Program-made: the position numbers and the translations under genes
The notes under the pieces: generated by a model
The model's input: the letters and a program-made list of their open reading frames with translations, nothing else
Databases searched by the model: none
What the model was told of the DNA's origin: nothing
NCBI GenBank assembly: GCA_944363395.1
Contig: CALVUC010000008.1
Coordinates: 1-56,169, forward strand
Length of the DNA stretch: 56,169 nt
Origin: an uncultured Clostridia bacterium
GTDB taxonomy: Bacteria > Bacillota > Clostridia > Christensenellales > Borkfalkiaceae
Direction: 5' to 3'
Shown: positions 36,602 to 45,168 of the stretch, one piece after another
Layout: each line of letters starts with the position of its first letter
How positions within the stretch are numbered: position 1 is the first letter of the stretch

Positions 36602-37297
36602 TCATAAAATTTGCGTGAGGCGGAATTTCACTTTGTCGCAGGAGGTGAGATAATATTCGATGCCCGCCTTCTCGCTCCTGAGCGGGAAAAACCCGCTGCC
36701 GTGCAGGTGCCCGAACACGACCTTTCCAACGCCGTTCTCCTCAAACAGATCGGTAAAGAGCGTCGGCTCCCGCTTGACGTTGAAGGGCGGATAGTGGATG
36801 AGCGCGATGAGCGTATCCCCTTCGCCGCGCACCTTTTTCACCTCCTGAAAGGCGAGGCGGAAGCGCTCGGCTTCCCGCAGATAGAGCGTCCTGTCGTGCT
36901 CGGTGAAGTCGGGGCTGCCGGGACAGGTCCAGCCGCGCGAGCCCGCGATGACGACGCCGTCAAACTTCACGCAGTCGTTTTGCAGGAAGAAAAAGCTGTC
37001 GTCGGGACGGGCGGCGCGCACGCGGGTGATGCCCGACCACCAGTAGTCGTGGTTGCCGCGGATGAACACCTTGCGTCCGGGGAGGGAGGCGAGGCGGGCG
37101 ACGTCGTACATCCCCTCCGCGAGCTTCATCCCCCACGAGGTGTCGCCGCCCACGAGGACGACGTCCTCTTCGCCGACCTTCTCCCTCCAGTCGGCGGTGA
37201 TCTTTTCAAAATGTCCCTCCCAGCCTTCGCCGAACACGTCCATCGGCTTTGGGACGAGCCCCGAGAGGTGCAGATCGCTGATCGCAAAAACTTTCAT
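36602..37297 (-). CDS. Calcineurin-like metallophosphoesterase, probably leaderless
   Basis: 231 aa. Metal-binding motifs run in order: SDLHL (7-11), VGGDTSWG, RGNHDYWW (about 79-86), ALIHYPPFN, and VFGHLHGSGFFP near the end. The length and motifs match the YmdB/YfcE-like single-domain phosphoesterases; the substrate is unknown. The ATG lies exactly seven bases after a TATAAT box, with no Shine-Dalgarno, so the mRNA probably begins at the start codon. The plus side upstream is the PyrR operon promoter region, so it has its own promoter. Confidence 0.85.
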   Translation of the reverse strand: MKVFAISDLHLSGLVPKPMDVFGEGWEGHFEKITADWREKVGEEDVVLVGGDTSWGMKLAEGMYDVARLASLPGRKVFIRGNHDYWWSGITRVRAARPDDSFFFLQNDCVKFDGVVIAGSRGWTCPGSPDFTEHDRTLYLREAERFRLAFQEVKKVRGEGDTLIALIHYPPFNVKREPTLFTDLFEENGVGKVVFGHLHGSGFFPLRSEKAGIEYYLTSCDKVKFRLTQIL

Positions 37298-37303
37298 GTT
37301 CCG

Positions 37304-37332
37304 ATTATAGCATATTTTGCGCGGTTTGGCAA
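37304..37332 (-). promoter_or_regulatory. Promoter giving a leaderless transcript
   Basis: Minus strand TTGCCA (37332-37327), 17-nt spacer, TATAAT (37309-37304), then CGGAAC and the ATG. Confidence 0.7.
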
Positions 37333-37350
37333 ACCATTCCCGCAAGCAAA

Positions 37351-37372
37351 CGCCCGCCCCGGAGGGCGGGCG
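37351..37372 (-). terminator. Weak hairpin after the acyltransferase-like gene
   Basis: CGCCCGCCC pairs with GGGCGGGCG around a CGGA loop; on the minus strand it is followed by TTTGCTTG, a poor T-run. It lies 15 bp past the stop of the gene at 37387. Confidence 0.45.
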
Positions 37373-37386
37373 CACGATCCCGCGGC

Positions 37387-38691
37387 TTATTTTTCCGTAT
37401 GCTGCCTGCGCTTTTCGCGCGCATAGAGATAGATCTCCTCCGTCGCGAGCGAGATCTTCGTGAGACGGTCGCGCAGATGCACGGGGTGCAGCCAATAGCT
37501 GTCGTCGTGCGTGGAGATATCGATGCAGTCGCCGAAGATATTGTCCTTGTACTTGTCCTTGCGGTAGGGATAGTCGTATTCGATATGTACGCTCTCCAGT
37601 TCCGCCGCCGACCATGAGAGTTCGCGCCGCTCCCCGTACGCCGTACACGAAAGGTACGTCCCCTCGCACGTCTGCACCAGCCTGCCCATGCCCTGATCGT
37701 AGAACCTCTTCGCGTTGGGCAGCGTGTGGACGGTGACGTCCGCTTCAAAACGGTAGCTTCCTTCACGCACCTCGCGGCGGACGTTCTCCCGCTCCCAGGC
37801 GACCCAGTCGGGGATGTGGGCAAACTCCGTCTCCCCCTGCTCGGCTTTGAGTTCGGAGAGGGTGCTCATCTGCCATGCCTTGCCGCAGGCGGCGCACCAC
37901 AGACGGGCGCCTTCGGAATACATTTCAAACTCCCTGCCGCAGTGCGGGCACTGATAGAGGATGTTGTGCAGCCCGTCGGCGCGCTTCGGATTCTTGAGCT
38001 CGATCGCATACTTGCGCTGATAGGCGTAGTCGTCCCGCTGCATGGCGGCGTGGACGCGGCGGTTCAGTTCGTCCGCGGGGAGCGCGCGCACCTCCTCGGC
38101 GGTGGCGACGCACTCCAGCTCGCAGCGAAGAGGCAGATGCTGCTCGTCCTTGTTCCACTGCGGCGCGGAGATGAACGTCCCGTAAAGGCGAAGCACGACG
38201 GCGGGAACGTTCATGAGCTTGCACATCTTGCCGAGGGAATCGGGCAGAAAGCCCGTCGTCCCGTCCAGCGTATAGCGCGCCTCGGGATAGAGGCAGACGA
38301 TGGTGCCGTAGTTTTCGGCGCAATAGCGCATATTGCGGATGAGCGAGAGATCGCGCACGAACTTGCGCTTGCAGATGCAGCCGAGGCGGCGCATGAGCCA
38401 GTCGCCGACATCGCGCATGGCGTCGATGGCGACGACGTTGTTGGCGTCATGGGGCGCGACGGCGGTGTACATCGCGGGAAAATCCAGCATACTTGCGTGC
38501 GTGACAAAGAGCAGATAGGGCGGCTTGATGCCCTCCATGCCGATCTTCTGCACGGTGACGGGACGTCCCTTGAGGCGCGGACGGATGGCGAACGCGCGCG
38601 CGATCCACATCCAAAACGCGCTCGGCTTCATCGGGCGCCTGGTAAAATCATAATGTTCGATCTTTTCGTTCGGTTTTCTCTTGTTCGCCAT
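37387..38691 (-). CDS. PlsC-like acyltransferase domain protein with zinc ribbon
   Basis: 434 aa. Residues about 40-200 follow the 1-acylglycerol-phosphate acyltransferase pattern: LFVTHASMLDFPAM (H-x4-D catalytic motif), and CLYPEARYTLDG for the substrate motif. A zinc ribbon CPHCGREF ... CAACGK comes at about 258-285. The C-terminal 150 residues form a beta-rich domain with no name known to me (WVAWERENVRREVREGSYRF onward). PlsC enzymes are usually 200-250 aa, so the tail is an addition. It has no membrane span and could acylate a lipid or modify a membrane-surface substrate. Confidence 0.7.
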   Translation of the reverse strand: MANKRKPNEKIEHYDFTRRPMKPSAFWMWIARAFAIRPRLKGRPVTVQKIGMEGIKPPYLLFVTHASMLDFPAMYTAVAPHDANNVVAIDAMRDVGDWLMRRLGCICKRKFVRDLSLIRNMRYCAENYGTIVCLYPEARYTLDGTTGFLPDSLGKMCKLMNVPAVVLRLYGTFISAPQWNKDEQHLPLRCELECVATAEEVRALPADELNRRVHAAMQRDDYAYQRKYAIELKNPKRADGLHNILYQCPHCGREFEMYSEGARLWCAACGKAWQMSTLSELKAEQGETEFAHIPDWVAWERENVRREVREGSYRFEADVTVHTLPNAKRFYDQGMGRLVQTCEGTYLSCTAYGERRELSWSAAELESVHIEYDYPYRKDKYKDNIFGDCIDISTHDDSYWLHPVHLRDRLTKISLATEEIYLYAREKRRQHTEK

Positions 38692-38855
38692 ACTGCCCTC
38701 CCCGGCGATCGCGGCATCTGCGTGCCGCTCCCTATGTTCAGTATATCATCAATCGGGCAATGTGTCAATACAGGAACGAATTTTTTATCCCTTTCCCCCC
38801 GCGGAAACACAAAACGAACGCGCGGCGCGGGCAAAAATGCCCGCGCCGCGCGCCC

Positions 38856-39461
38856 TCATGTTTCCTCCGTGAGCCTGCGCCTGCTGTATGCGCACCCGCA
38901 GTAGTTCTGGCGGTACAGCCCGTATTCGCGCGCGAGCGCGACGGAAGCCTGATACCCGCCCCGTTTTTTGAAGTCGGAGGGCAGCCATTTCACGCCGCAC
39001 TCCTCCGCGATGCGCCCGCCGACCGAATTGATGAGCGCCGCGTTTTTGAGCGGCGAGACGGTGAGCGTGGTCGCAAAATAATCGAACCTGCCCTCCTTCG
39101 CCGCCTGCGCCGTGCGGGAGAGCCGCAGGGAAAAACAGCGTTCGCAGCGCGCGCCGCCCTCGGGCGCGTCCTCGTACCCCCGCGCCGCCGCCGCGAAGTC
39201 CTCGGGCGCGTAGTCACAGTCGAGAAAGTCCGCAAGCCCCGTCTCCGCGAGGAAGCGGAGCTGCTCTTGTTTGCGCTTTTCGTACTCCTCACGGCTGTCG
39301 AGGTTGGGATTGTAGTAAAACACCGTCACGCGGACGCGCTTCGCAAGCTCCGTGAGGCAATAGGAGGAACACGGCGCGCAGCAGCTGTGCAGCAGCACGC
39401 GCGCCCCCTCCGCCGCGGCGAGCTCTCTTTGCATGAGCGCGTCGAAATTCACGGCGTTCAT
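38856..39461 (-). CDS. queH: Epoxyqueuosine reductase QueH
   Basis: 201 aa. The N-terminal LLHSCCAPCSSYC, the central GGARCERCFSLRL and the C-terminal NYCGCAYSRR supply the cysteines of the QueH (DUF208) iron-sulfur reductase, which does the last step of queuosine tRNA modification. Start ATG overlaps the leuA stop (ATGA), so it is co-transcribed and coupled with leuA, an unusual partner. No other queuosine gene is in the window. Confidence 0.9.
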   Translation of the reverse strand: MNAVNFDALMQRELAAAEGARVLLHSCCAPCSSYCLTELAKRVRVTVFYYNPNLDSREEYEKRKQEQLRFLAETGLADFLDCDYAPEDFAAAARGYEDAPEGGARCERCFSLRLSRTAQAAKEGRFDYFATTLTVSPLKNAALINSVGGRIAEECGVKWLPSDFKKRGGYQASVALAREYGLYRQNYCGCAYSRRRLTEET

Positions 39462-41122
39462 CGCGCGCTCAGCAGGTTGTTGAGCGCCGAGACGAGCGCC
39501 TGCACCGAGGCAAGGGTGATATCCGAATGCTCCCCCGCGCCCCAATAGATGTGCTCGCGCGTCTCCACGCCGAGATAGGAGACCGCCTGCGCGAACGAGC
39601 CGGACGAGAGCGCGTGCTGCTCGTAGCCCGTGAGTTCGTACTGCACGCCGAAGTGCTTTTTGAGGGCGTTGGAGACGGCGTCCAGCCGTCCGTTGCCCGT
39701 CGCTTCGACGACGGTCGTCTTATTGTCCTCCTTCACCTTGACTTCCACCGTCGCGGTGATGCCGTTTTCCTGACGGTAATGCACTTCGCCGAGCGTAAAG
39801 ACGCTGCGCGGCGTCAGGAACTTCCTGCCGAACACCTCGAAGATCTCGTCCGCCTTGAGTTCCTTGTGCAGGACGTCCGACTCGTGCTTGACGGCATAGC
39901 TCATCGCCTCCTTCATGCGGGCGGGGAGCTTGATGCCGTAGACGTGTTCGAGAATGTAGCCCACGCCCCCCTTCCCCGACTGGGAATTGATGCGGATGAC
40001 GTCGGAATCATACTCCCTGCCCACGTCCCGGGGATCGATGGGAAGATAGGGAACGTCCCAGACGGCGCGCCCCGTCTCCGCGCGGAACTTCATGCCCTTG
40101 GCGATGGCGTCCTGATGGGAGCCGGAGAACGCCGCAAACACGAGCTCGCCCGCATAGGGCTGGCGGGGAGAGATGCGCATATTGGTGTAGCTCTCGTAGA
40201 GGGAGGCGATATAGGGCATATTGGAGAAATCCAGCCCGGGATCGACGCCCTGCGAGTACATATTCATGGCGAGCGTGACGACGTCGCAGTTGCCCGTGCG
40301 CTCGCCGTTGCCGAAGAGCGTCCCCTCCACCCTGTCCGCGCCCGCAAGGAGCCCGAACTCCGCCGAGGCGACGCCGCAGCCGCGGTCGTTGTGCGGATGC
40401 AGCGAAAGGACGACGTTTTCGCGGTACTTCAGATGCTTTGAGAGGTATTCGACCTGCTGCGCGTAGACGTGCGGCATGGCGTTTTCCACCGTCGCGGGAA
40501 GGTTGATGACCGCCTTCCTGTCCGCCGTCGGCTGCCAGACGTCCAGCACCGCGTTGCAAACCTGCAGCGCGTACGCGGGCTCCGTCCCCGTGAAGCTCTC
40601 GGGCGAGTACTCGAAGCGGTAATTCGCGCCCGCCTCGTCGGTGAGCTTTTTGAGAAGTTTTGCGCCCTCCACGGCGATCTTCTCGATCTCCGCCTTGTCC
40701 TTGCGGAACACCTGCTCGCGCTGGGCGACGGAGGTGGAATTGTAGACGTGGACGATGACGTTCTTGGCGCCGCGGATCGCCTCGAAGGTCTTTTTGATGA
40801 TGTGCTCGCGCGCCTGCGTCAGCACCTGGATGGTCACGTCGTCGGGGATGAGCCGCCTGTCGATGAGGGCGCGCAGAAAATCGTACTCCGTCTCGCTCGC
40901 GGCGGGGAAGCCCACCTCGATCTCCTTGAAGCCGATCTCGACGAGCAGATGAAAAAATTCCAGCTTGGTCTCCAGCCCCATCGGCTCGATGAGCGCCTGG
41001 TTGCCATCACGCAGGTCGACGCTGCACCACACGGGCGCGCGCTCGATCATGTTCTTTTCCGCCCAGCCCATGCAGGGCTCGGGCGGAAGGATAAACTGTT
41101 TCGTGTACTTTTTGACGTCCAT
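39458..41122 (-). CDS. leuA: 2-isopropylmalate synthase
   Basis: 554 aa, committing 2-ketoisovalerate and acetyl-CoA to leucine. Catalytic barrel: VDLRDGNQALIEPMG (about 36-50), HPHNDRGCGVA (metal histidines), GTLFGNGERTGNCD. The C-terminal LeuA regulatory domain (ATVEVKVKEDNKTTVVEATG, ALSSGSFAQAVSYLGVE) gives leucine feedback. The length fits the longer, actinobacterial/yeast-like LeuA2 form. AAGGAGG lies just before the ATG at 41122; the T-box terminator is directly upstream. Only leuA of the pathway is here. Confidence 0.95.
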   Translation of the reverse strand: MDVKKYTKQFILPPEPCMGWAEKNMIERAPVWCSVDLRDGNQALIEPMGLETKLEFFHLLVEIGFKEIEVGFPAASETEYDFLRALIDRRLIPDDVTIQVLTQAREHIIKKTFEAIRGAKNVIVHVYNSTSVAQREQVFRKDKAEIEKIAVEGAKLLKKLTDEAGANYRFEYSPESFTGTEPAYALQVCNAVLDVWQPTADRKAVINLPATVENAMPHVYAQQVEYLSKHLKYRENVVLSLHPHNDRGCGVASAEFGLLAGADRVEGTLFGNGERTGNCDVVTLAMNMYSQGVDPGLDFSNMPYIASLYESYTNMRISPRQPYAGELVFAAFSGSHQDAIAKGMKFRAETGRAVWDVPYLPIDPRDVGREYDSDVIRINSQSGKGGVGYILEHVYGIKLPARMKEAMSYAVKHESDVLHKELKADEIFEVFGRKFLTPRSVFTLGEVHYRQENGITATVEVKVKEDNKTTVVEATGNGRLDAVSNALKKHFGVQYELTGYEQHALSSGSFAQAVSYLGVETREHIYWGAGEHSDITLASVQALVSALNNLLSAR

Positions 41123-41153
41123 CTCTTTCCTCCTTCCCGGGCGGCACGCGGAT

Positions 41154-41405
41154 AAAAAACGCGTCTCTTGCATGACGCAAGAGACGCTTTCGCGCGGTAC
41201 CACTCCTGTTGCGGGTCTCCCCGCCCCTCTGCGGACACCGAAATGTCCTCCCCTTGTAACGGCGGGACCCGTTCTCTCCTACTGCACGTTCAGAAAGACC
41301 GCTCGGCGGCGAGTTCGGTTTCCGCGGCTGCCGCCTCGCACCTGCCGGCGGCTCTCTGGGAGCGTAAAGGAAACGTACTGATCCGCTTCTTCGCGTTATC
41401 TGTAT
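41154..41405 (-). promoter_or_regulatory. T-box riboswitch controlling leuA (leucine)
   Basis: The minus strand carries the T-box core AGTGGTACCGCG (around 41204-41193) followed by a terminator: GCGTCTCTTGC pairs with GCAAGAGACGC (41187-41177 with 41171-41161), then TTTTTT (41159-41154). Upstream, GATCAGTACG suits the AG box of stem I and AGGTGCGAGG its distal loop. GAACTCGCC offers CTC (41313-41311), a leucine codon, as specifier. Uncharged tRNA-Leu should favour read-through. Confidence 0.88.
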
Positions 41406-41408
41406 CTC

Positions 41409-41437
41409 ATGTTACCACAAAAGGCATGAAATTGCAA
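41409..41437 (-). promoter_or_regulatory. Promoter of the leuA T-box transcript
   Basis: Minus strand TTGCAA (41437-41432), 17-nt spacer, TAACAT (41414-41409). Confidence 0.55.
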
Positions 41438-41444
41438 GCGTTTT

Positions 41445-41984
41445 TTAATAATTTTCGGGTTTGAGCTGGAAGTACGCCTTGGGATGCGCGCAGACGGGGC
41501 AGACTTCGGGCGCCTCGCTCGCCTTGACGATCGCGCCGCAGTTGAGGCACTGCCAGTACACTTCGCCGTCGCGGACGAACACGCGCCCCTCTTCGACGTT
41601 TTGGAGCAGCTTCCTGTAACGCGCCTCGTGCTCCTTTTCGACGGAGGCGACCTTCTCAAACATCGCCGCGATCGCCTCGAAGCCCTCCTCGCGCGCGACC
41701 TTTGCGAACGTCGGATACATATCCGTCCACTCGTCGTTCTCGCCCTGCGCCGCCGCCGCGAGATTTTCCGCCGTGCTTCCGATGCCGCCCGCGATGAGCT
41801 TGTACCACATCTTGGCGTGCTCGCGCTCGTTGCCCGAGGTCTCCTCGAAGATGGCTGCGATCTGGTTGTAGCCGTCCTTCTTCGCCTTGGACGCATAGTA
41901 GGCGTACTTGTTGGTCGCCATGCTCTCGCCCGCGAATGCCGCCATCAGATTTTCCAGCGTCTTGGTCCCCTTGAGTTCCTTCAT
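41445..41984 (-). CDS. rbr: Rubrerythrin
   Basis: 179 aa. The ferritin-like di-iron domain (residues about 1-135) has the E-x-x-H pairs [15 protein letters not shown] and [13 protein letters not shown] plus EEGFEAIA. The C-terminal rubredoxin domain is [20 protein letters not shown]. It reduces hydrogen peroxide in anaerobes. It follows the Fur-family gene by 13 bp and is surely co-transcribed, so peroxide sensing and removal are linked. Confidence 0.95.
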   Translation of the reverse strand: MKELKGTKTLENLMAAFAGESMATNKYAYYASKAKKDGYNQIAAIFEETSGNEREHAKMWYKLIAGGIGSTAENLAAAAQGENDEWTDMYPTFAKVAREEGFEAIAAMFEKVASVEKEHEARYRKLLQNVEEGRVFVRDGEVYWQCLNCGAIVKASEAPEVCPVCAHPKAYFQLKPENY

Positions 41985-41997
41985 GATGTCACCTCTC

Positions 41998-42405
41998 TTA
42001 TTTTTGTGCGCTCGCGCGCATCGTTTCCCTTCTGCACTGCCCGCATACGCCCGTGAACTGCACCTCGCAGCCCTCCGCCTGAAATCCGTCGCAGATGCGC
42101 CCCGGCTCAAAGGAGGCGAGCGCGGGCAAAAAGACGTCGCACACCCTGCCGCAGACGCGGCACACTCCGTGCGCATGGGGCGCAAGGGTGGGATCGAAGC
42201 GGGTGTCGCTGCCCGTGAGGGCGAGCCTGCGGATACGGCCCTGCTCGGCAAAGCCGCCCAGCACGCGGAACACCGTCCCGCGGGAGATGGCGGGATACTC
42301 GGTATGTACCCGCTCGTACACCTCCGTCGCCGTGGGATGATCGAGCGCGGCGAGCGCTTCGTAGACCGCCTGTTTTTGTTTGGTTTGACGCAGCACCGCC
42401 GCCAT
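41998..42405 (-). CDS. Fur-family regulator, PerR-like
   Basis: 135 aa. Winged helix [20 protein letters not shown] then [10 protein letters not shown] (about 22-52); metal-binding [14 protein letters not shown] (about 79-92) and GVCGQCRR give two C-x-x-C sites for structural zinc, with regulatory ligands [11 protein letters not shown]. The neighbour rubrerythrin favours PerR (peroxide) over Fur (iron), Zur or Nur. AGGAG precedes the ATG. A palindrome over its own promoter suggests autoregulation. Confidence 0.85.
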   Translation of the reverse strand: MAAVLRQTKQKQAVYEALAALDHPTATEVYERVHTEYPAISRGTVFRVLGGFAEQGRIRRLALTGSDTRFDPTLAPHAHGVCRVCGRVCDVFLPALASFEPGRICDGFQAEGCEVQFTGVCGQCRRETMRASAQK

Positions 42406-42421
42406 ACCGCCCCTCTCCTTC

Positions 42422-42474
42422 TTATTGAGATTTATTCTCGATAATAGGATAGCATAAAAAAGGGGCGCTGTCAA
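42422..42474 (-). promoter_or_regulatory. Promoter and PerR-type operator of the perR-like/rbr operon
   Basis: Minus strand TTGACA (42474-42469), 17-nt spacer, TATCCT (42451-42446). Overlapping the start point is a near-palindrome, TTATTGAG-n7-CTCGATAA (42422-42444), AT-rich and of Fur/PerR-box size. Confidence 0.65.
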
Positions 42475-42510
42475 GCCTTTCGGAAAAAAATCTTGTAAAA
42501 ATACAAAAAA

Positions 42511-42542
42511 GCGCCGCCCGCGCAAAATTGCGCGGGCGGCGC
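42511..42542 (-). terminator. Terminator of the ruvX-DUF1292 unit
   Basis: A perfect 15-bp stem (42511-42525 with 42528-42542) followed on the minus strand by TTTTTTGTATTTTT. Confidence 0.85.
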
Positions 42543-42554
42543 ACAGCGGCAGGC

Positions 42555-42902
42555 TTACGCTTCCCCGCCGTCTCCGTCGAGAAGGGACGCCTCATCCGCG
42601 TCCTCGAAGTCCTCGTACTGGGCGCAGAACTCGGCAAAGACTTCGTCCAGTTCGTCGTCGTCCTCGATCTGAACGAGCTGCTCGTTGTCCTCCTCGCCCT
42701 CGATGCGGTAGATGGCGACTTCCTCTTCGCCCGCCTCTTCGCCCTCCTCGGGCGCGGCGTCCTTCACCTCGGTCAGGGCGCAGTACCAGTTGTTCTTGTA
42801 CTCGAAGGTCATCAGGTGTTCAAAGCGGTAGCTGTTGCCTTCGTCGTCCACGAGCTCGACGATGTTCTCGTCCTCGCTGTAATCGTTGCGTTCCTCTTTC
42901 AT
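42555..42902 (-). CDS. DUF1292 family protein
   Basis: 115 aa, very acidic. ENIVELVDDEGNSYRFEHLM and FEYKNNWYCALTEV ... EVAIYRIEGEED form the DUF1292 pattern (B. subtilis YrzB). Function unknown. The start overlaps the ruvX stop by four bases. In Firmicutes it usually accompanies ruvX and ireB after alaS; here ireB is not seen. Confidence 0.88.
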   Translation of the reverse strand: MKEERNDYSEDENIVELVDDEGNSYRFEHLMTFEYKNNWYCALTEVKDAAPEEGEEAGEEEVAIYRIEGEEDNEQLVQIEDDDELDEVFAEFCAQYEDFEDADEASLLDGDGGEA

Positions 42903-43336
42903 GACGGTTCTCCTTTTTTGATCTTTGCGAGATAGTTCTCCAGAATGTACGCCGCGGCGATGGAGTCCACCTGCTTTTTTTTCTTGTCTTTCCTGCGCGA
43001 GACGCCCATCGTGAGCAGGTCGCCCTGCGCGGCGCGCGTCGTGTAGCGCTCGTCCTCGAAGACGACGGCAAGCCCCGCCTTCTCCAGCGCCGCGGCGAAG
43101 CGGCGCGTCTTTTCGCTCTGGACGCTCTCCGTCCCGTCCTCGTTGAGCGGCAGCCCGACGACGGCGGTCTTTGCCCCGCGCGAGGCGGCGGCCGCGGCGA
43201 GCGCCGCAATGTCCCTTTGGAAATCGCCCGTACGGAAGTAGGTATCGGAAGGGACGGCGTAATCGCCGAAGGGGTCGCTGAACGCGACGCCCACCCGCCT
43301 GTCCCCCACGTCGAAGGCGACGATCTGTTCTGTCAT
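42899..43336 (-). CDS. ruvX: RuvX/YqgF family RNase H-fold nuclease
   Basis: 145 aa. DVGDRRVGVAFSDPFG at the start supplies the first catalytic aspartate, VVGLPLNEDGTES and FEDERYTTRAA the second site, and VDSIAAAYILENYL the last aspartate. Also called putative pre-16S rRNA nuclease or Holliday junction resolvase. Normal length (about 140 aa). Confidence 0.93.
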   Translation of the reverse strand: MTEQIVAFDVGDRRVGVAFSDPFGDYAVPSDTYFRTGDFQRDIAALAAAAASRGAKTAVVGLPLNEDGTESVQSEKTRRFAAALEKAGLAVVFEDERYTTRAAQGDLLTMGVSRRKDKKKKQVDSIAAAYILENYLAKIKKGEPS

Positions 43337-43430
43337 GCCACGATTATATCATACTCCGACGGGAAAGTAAAGCGTCTTGCGAGCGGCATTTCCCGCAAAC
43401 GAAGAAAGCGGCGCTCCCGCGCCGCCCCCG

Positions 43431-43616
43431 TCAGGACTTCTTGCCTTTTTCCTGTTTTTCCTGTGCGGCGAGACGCTCGTCCATCATCTCGTCCACGCGC
43501 GCCAGAAGGTCCTCCTGGCTCTTTTTGACGAGCGCGCGCGCCTTGTAGCTGTTGGCGACGACGAGCGCGCCGCCCACCGCGCCGAGGAGCGCGCCGAAGA
43601 GAAACATCTTTTCCAT
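43431..43616 (-). CDS. Small membrane-anchored protein
   Basis: 61 aa. The N-terminus MEKMFLFGALLGAVGGALVV is a single membrane helix and the rest a charged helix (VKKSQEDLLARVDEMMDERL, then a Lys-rich end), like YtxH-type proteins. GAGGCAG-like ribosome site upstream. Function unknown. Confidence 0.6.
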   Translation of the reverse strand: MEKMFLFGALLGAVGGALVVANSYKARALVKKSQEDLLARVDEMMDERLAAQEKQEKGKKS

Positions 43617-43657
43617 ATCTGCCTCCTTTACGGGCAGTTTGTGAAAGGACGAAGAAG

Positions 43658-44230
43658 TTATTCCCCGCCGCCGCTGCGCAATTTTTCCAATTCCGCCCGA
43701 AGGCGCGCGTTCTCCTCCTTCAGTTCGGACGCGATGCGCTCGTAGAGGGCGTCGATCTCCCGCTCGAGCTTGCGCCGCAGGAAGCTCTTTTCCTCCGGCA
43801 CGCCCGCCGCGGCGGCAGCCGCGCGCACGCGCTCGGGCTGCTTCTTCAACAGATTGCGGTACTTGTTCTGCATCCGCAGCATGAGCTTTTCGTCCCCGTC
43901 GGAGAGGTTGCGGATGGCGCGCCGCACCGAGATGCCCTTGCTCTTTTCCGTGAGCACCTTTTTGAGCATCTCGTCCGTCTCCTCCTCGGTGAAGGGGACG
44001 ATCGCGCCCGCCTTCAGATCCTTGCCCGCAAGGATCTTCTGCACGCGCTCGTCGCCCGTGCGCTTCAGGAAGGCATAATAATAGTTGCGCACGCTCCCCT
44101 TGGCGCGGTTGTGTTCCCTGCCGTACGCCTCAAAGAGATAGGAGAGCGTCTTGCCCGCGTTCCTGCCCGTGTAAATGTATTCGATGAGCCCCGCCGCCTC
44201 TTCTTCCGTATAGCCGTTGATCTTGTTCAT
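43658..44230 (-). CDS. Uncharacterised helical protein, possibly DNA-binding
   Basis: 190 aa, not recognised by name. The first 60 residues (YTEEEAAGLIEYIYTGRNAG, LFEAYGREHNRAKGSVRNYY) resemble a Myb/SANT-like helical domain with SVRNYYY as the third helix. The middle is basic and helical, and the C-terminal 50 residues (SFLRRKLEREIDALYERIAS onward) form a coiled coil. GAGGTG precedes the ATG at 44230. It may be a nucleoid or sporulation-type regulator; this is inference from pattern only. Confidence 0.5.
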   Translation of the reverse strand: MNKINGYTEEEAAGLIEYIYTGRNAGKTLSYLFEAYGREHNRAKGSVRNYYYAFLKRTGDERVQKILAGKDLKAGAIVPFTEEETDEMLKKVLTEKSKGISVRRAIRNLSDGDEKLMLRMQNKYRNLLKKQPERVRAAAAAAGVPEEKSFLRRKLEREIDALYERIASELKEENARLRAELEKLRSGGGE

Positions 44231-44289
44231 ACCGTCACCTCGGCATGATTGTTGACATAATTTTATCGCGGTATACATACAAAAGAGAG

Positions 44290-45168
44290 ATGAGAGTGTA
44301 TTTTTTATCCGACCTGCCCTGCGCGCTCTTCGTCAACGGGATGCACCTCGGACAAGTGGACGGCTTTGCGCGGCGCATCGAGCTCTCGCCCGTGGACGGC
44401 GCATTCTGCGAATGCAAGCGCGCGGACTGCCTGCCCGTACGCTTCCGCTTTGACGAGGACTTCCTCTTTTCCCCGCCCGAGGGCGTGCGGCTGTTTTTTT
44501 ACCGCGGCGCCGTTGCGGTGCGGCTCGCGGAGTTCGTGCGCGCCGACCCCTCGCTGCGCGTCGTCTGGCAGAAGCACTTTGCGGGGCGGCTGCTGACGCT
44601 GTGCGTGCAGGGGCGGGTCGTGCTCAACTTCGAACGGGAGAAAAAATTCGTGCAGATCGCCCTGCCCCTCGCCTTTGAACGCTGCCGCGCGAGCGCGGCG
44701 GGCGAAAACGTGCTGCTCGAGACGGACGGGGCGTTTGCGATCGTCGGGCGGGAGGGAGAGCTGCTCGCGCTCTCGGACGGGACGGTGCGCGAGCGCGGGA
44801 ACGCCGTCGTCGCGGACGTGCCGCTCGGGGACGCGCTGCGCCACGTCATGCGCTGCCGCTACGAACAGGGAAAGCTGACGGCGTGCGAAGTCGTCGCCGC
44901 CCGCGCGCCCGACGAGACGAGCGCCGCCCTCGCCCTCTTTGAAAGCGTGCTCGCGGGCATCGATCCCGCCTGCTGTCTCGCGCCCGCCCTGCAGCCGAAA
45001 GCGGGACTCCTGCGCGCGTTTTTGGGGGATTTTTCCGCGGTCATCCCGCTCGGCGAGGGCGAAGTGGGTCTGGCGGTGCGGCGCAGGGAGCGCGTCTTTG
45101 ACGTGCGCGGCTACAAAGTGACGCTGGAGGGCGGGAAGGTCTCCAACATCCTCCCCCTTGACGATTAG
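44290..45168 (+). CDS. Uncharacterised protein
   Basis: 292 aa, no recognised family. The sequence is beta-rich with repeated short strands ([60 protein letters not shown]), suggesting a WD/PH-like or beta-sandwich protein; no signal peptide or membrane span. TTGACA at 44252-44257 and TATACA at 44272-44277 form a promoter-like pair but with a short 14-nt spacer. The ATG at 44290 is close to the predicted RNA start. Its TAG shares two bases with the convergent acetyltransferase stop. Confidence 0.5.
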   Translation: MRVYFLSDLPCALFVNGMHLGQVDGFARRIELSPVDGAFCECKRADCLPVRFRFDEDFLFSPPEGVRLFFYRGAVAVRLAEFVRADPSLRVVWQKHFAGRLLTLCVQGRVVLNFEREKKFVQIALPLAFERCRASAAGENVLLETDGAFAIVGREGELLALSDGTVRERGNAVVADVPLGDALRHVMRCRYEQGKLTACEVVAARAPDETSAALALFESVLAGIDPACCLAPALQPKAGLLRAFLGDFSAVIPLGEGEVGLAVRRRERVFDVRGYKVTLEGGKVSNILPLDD

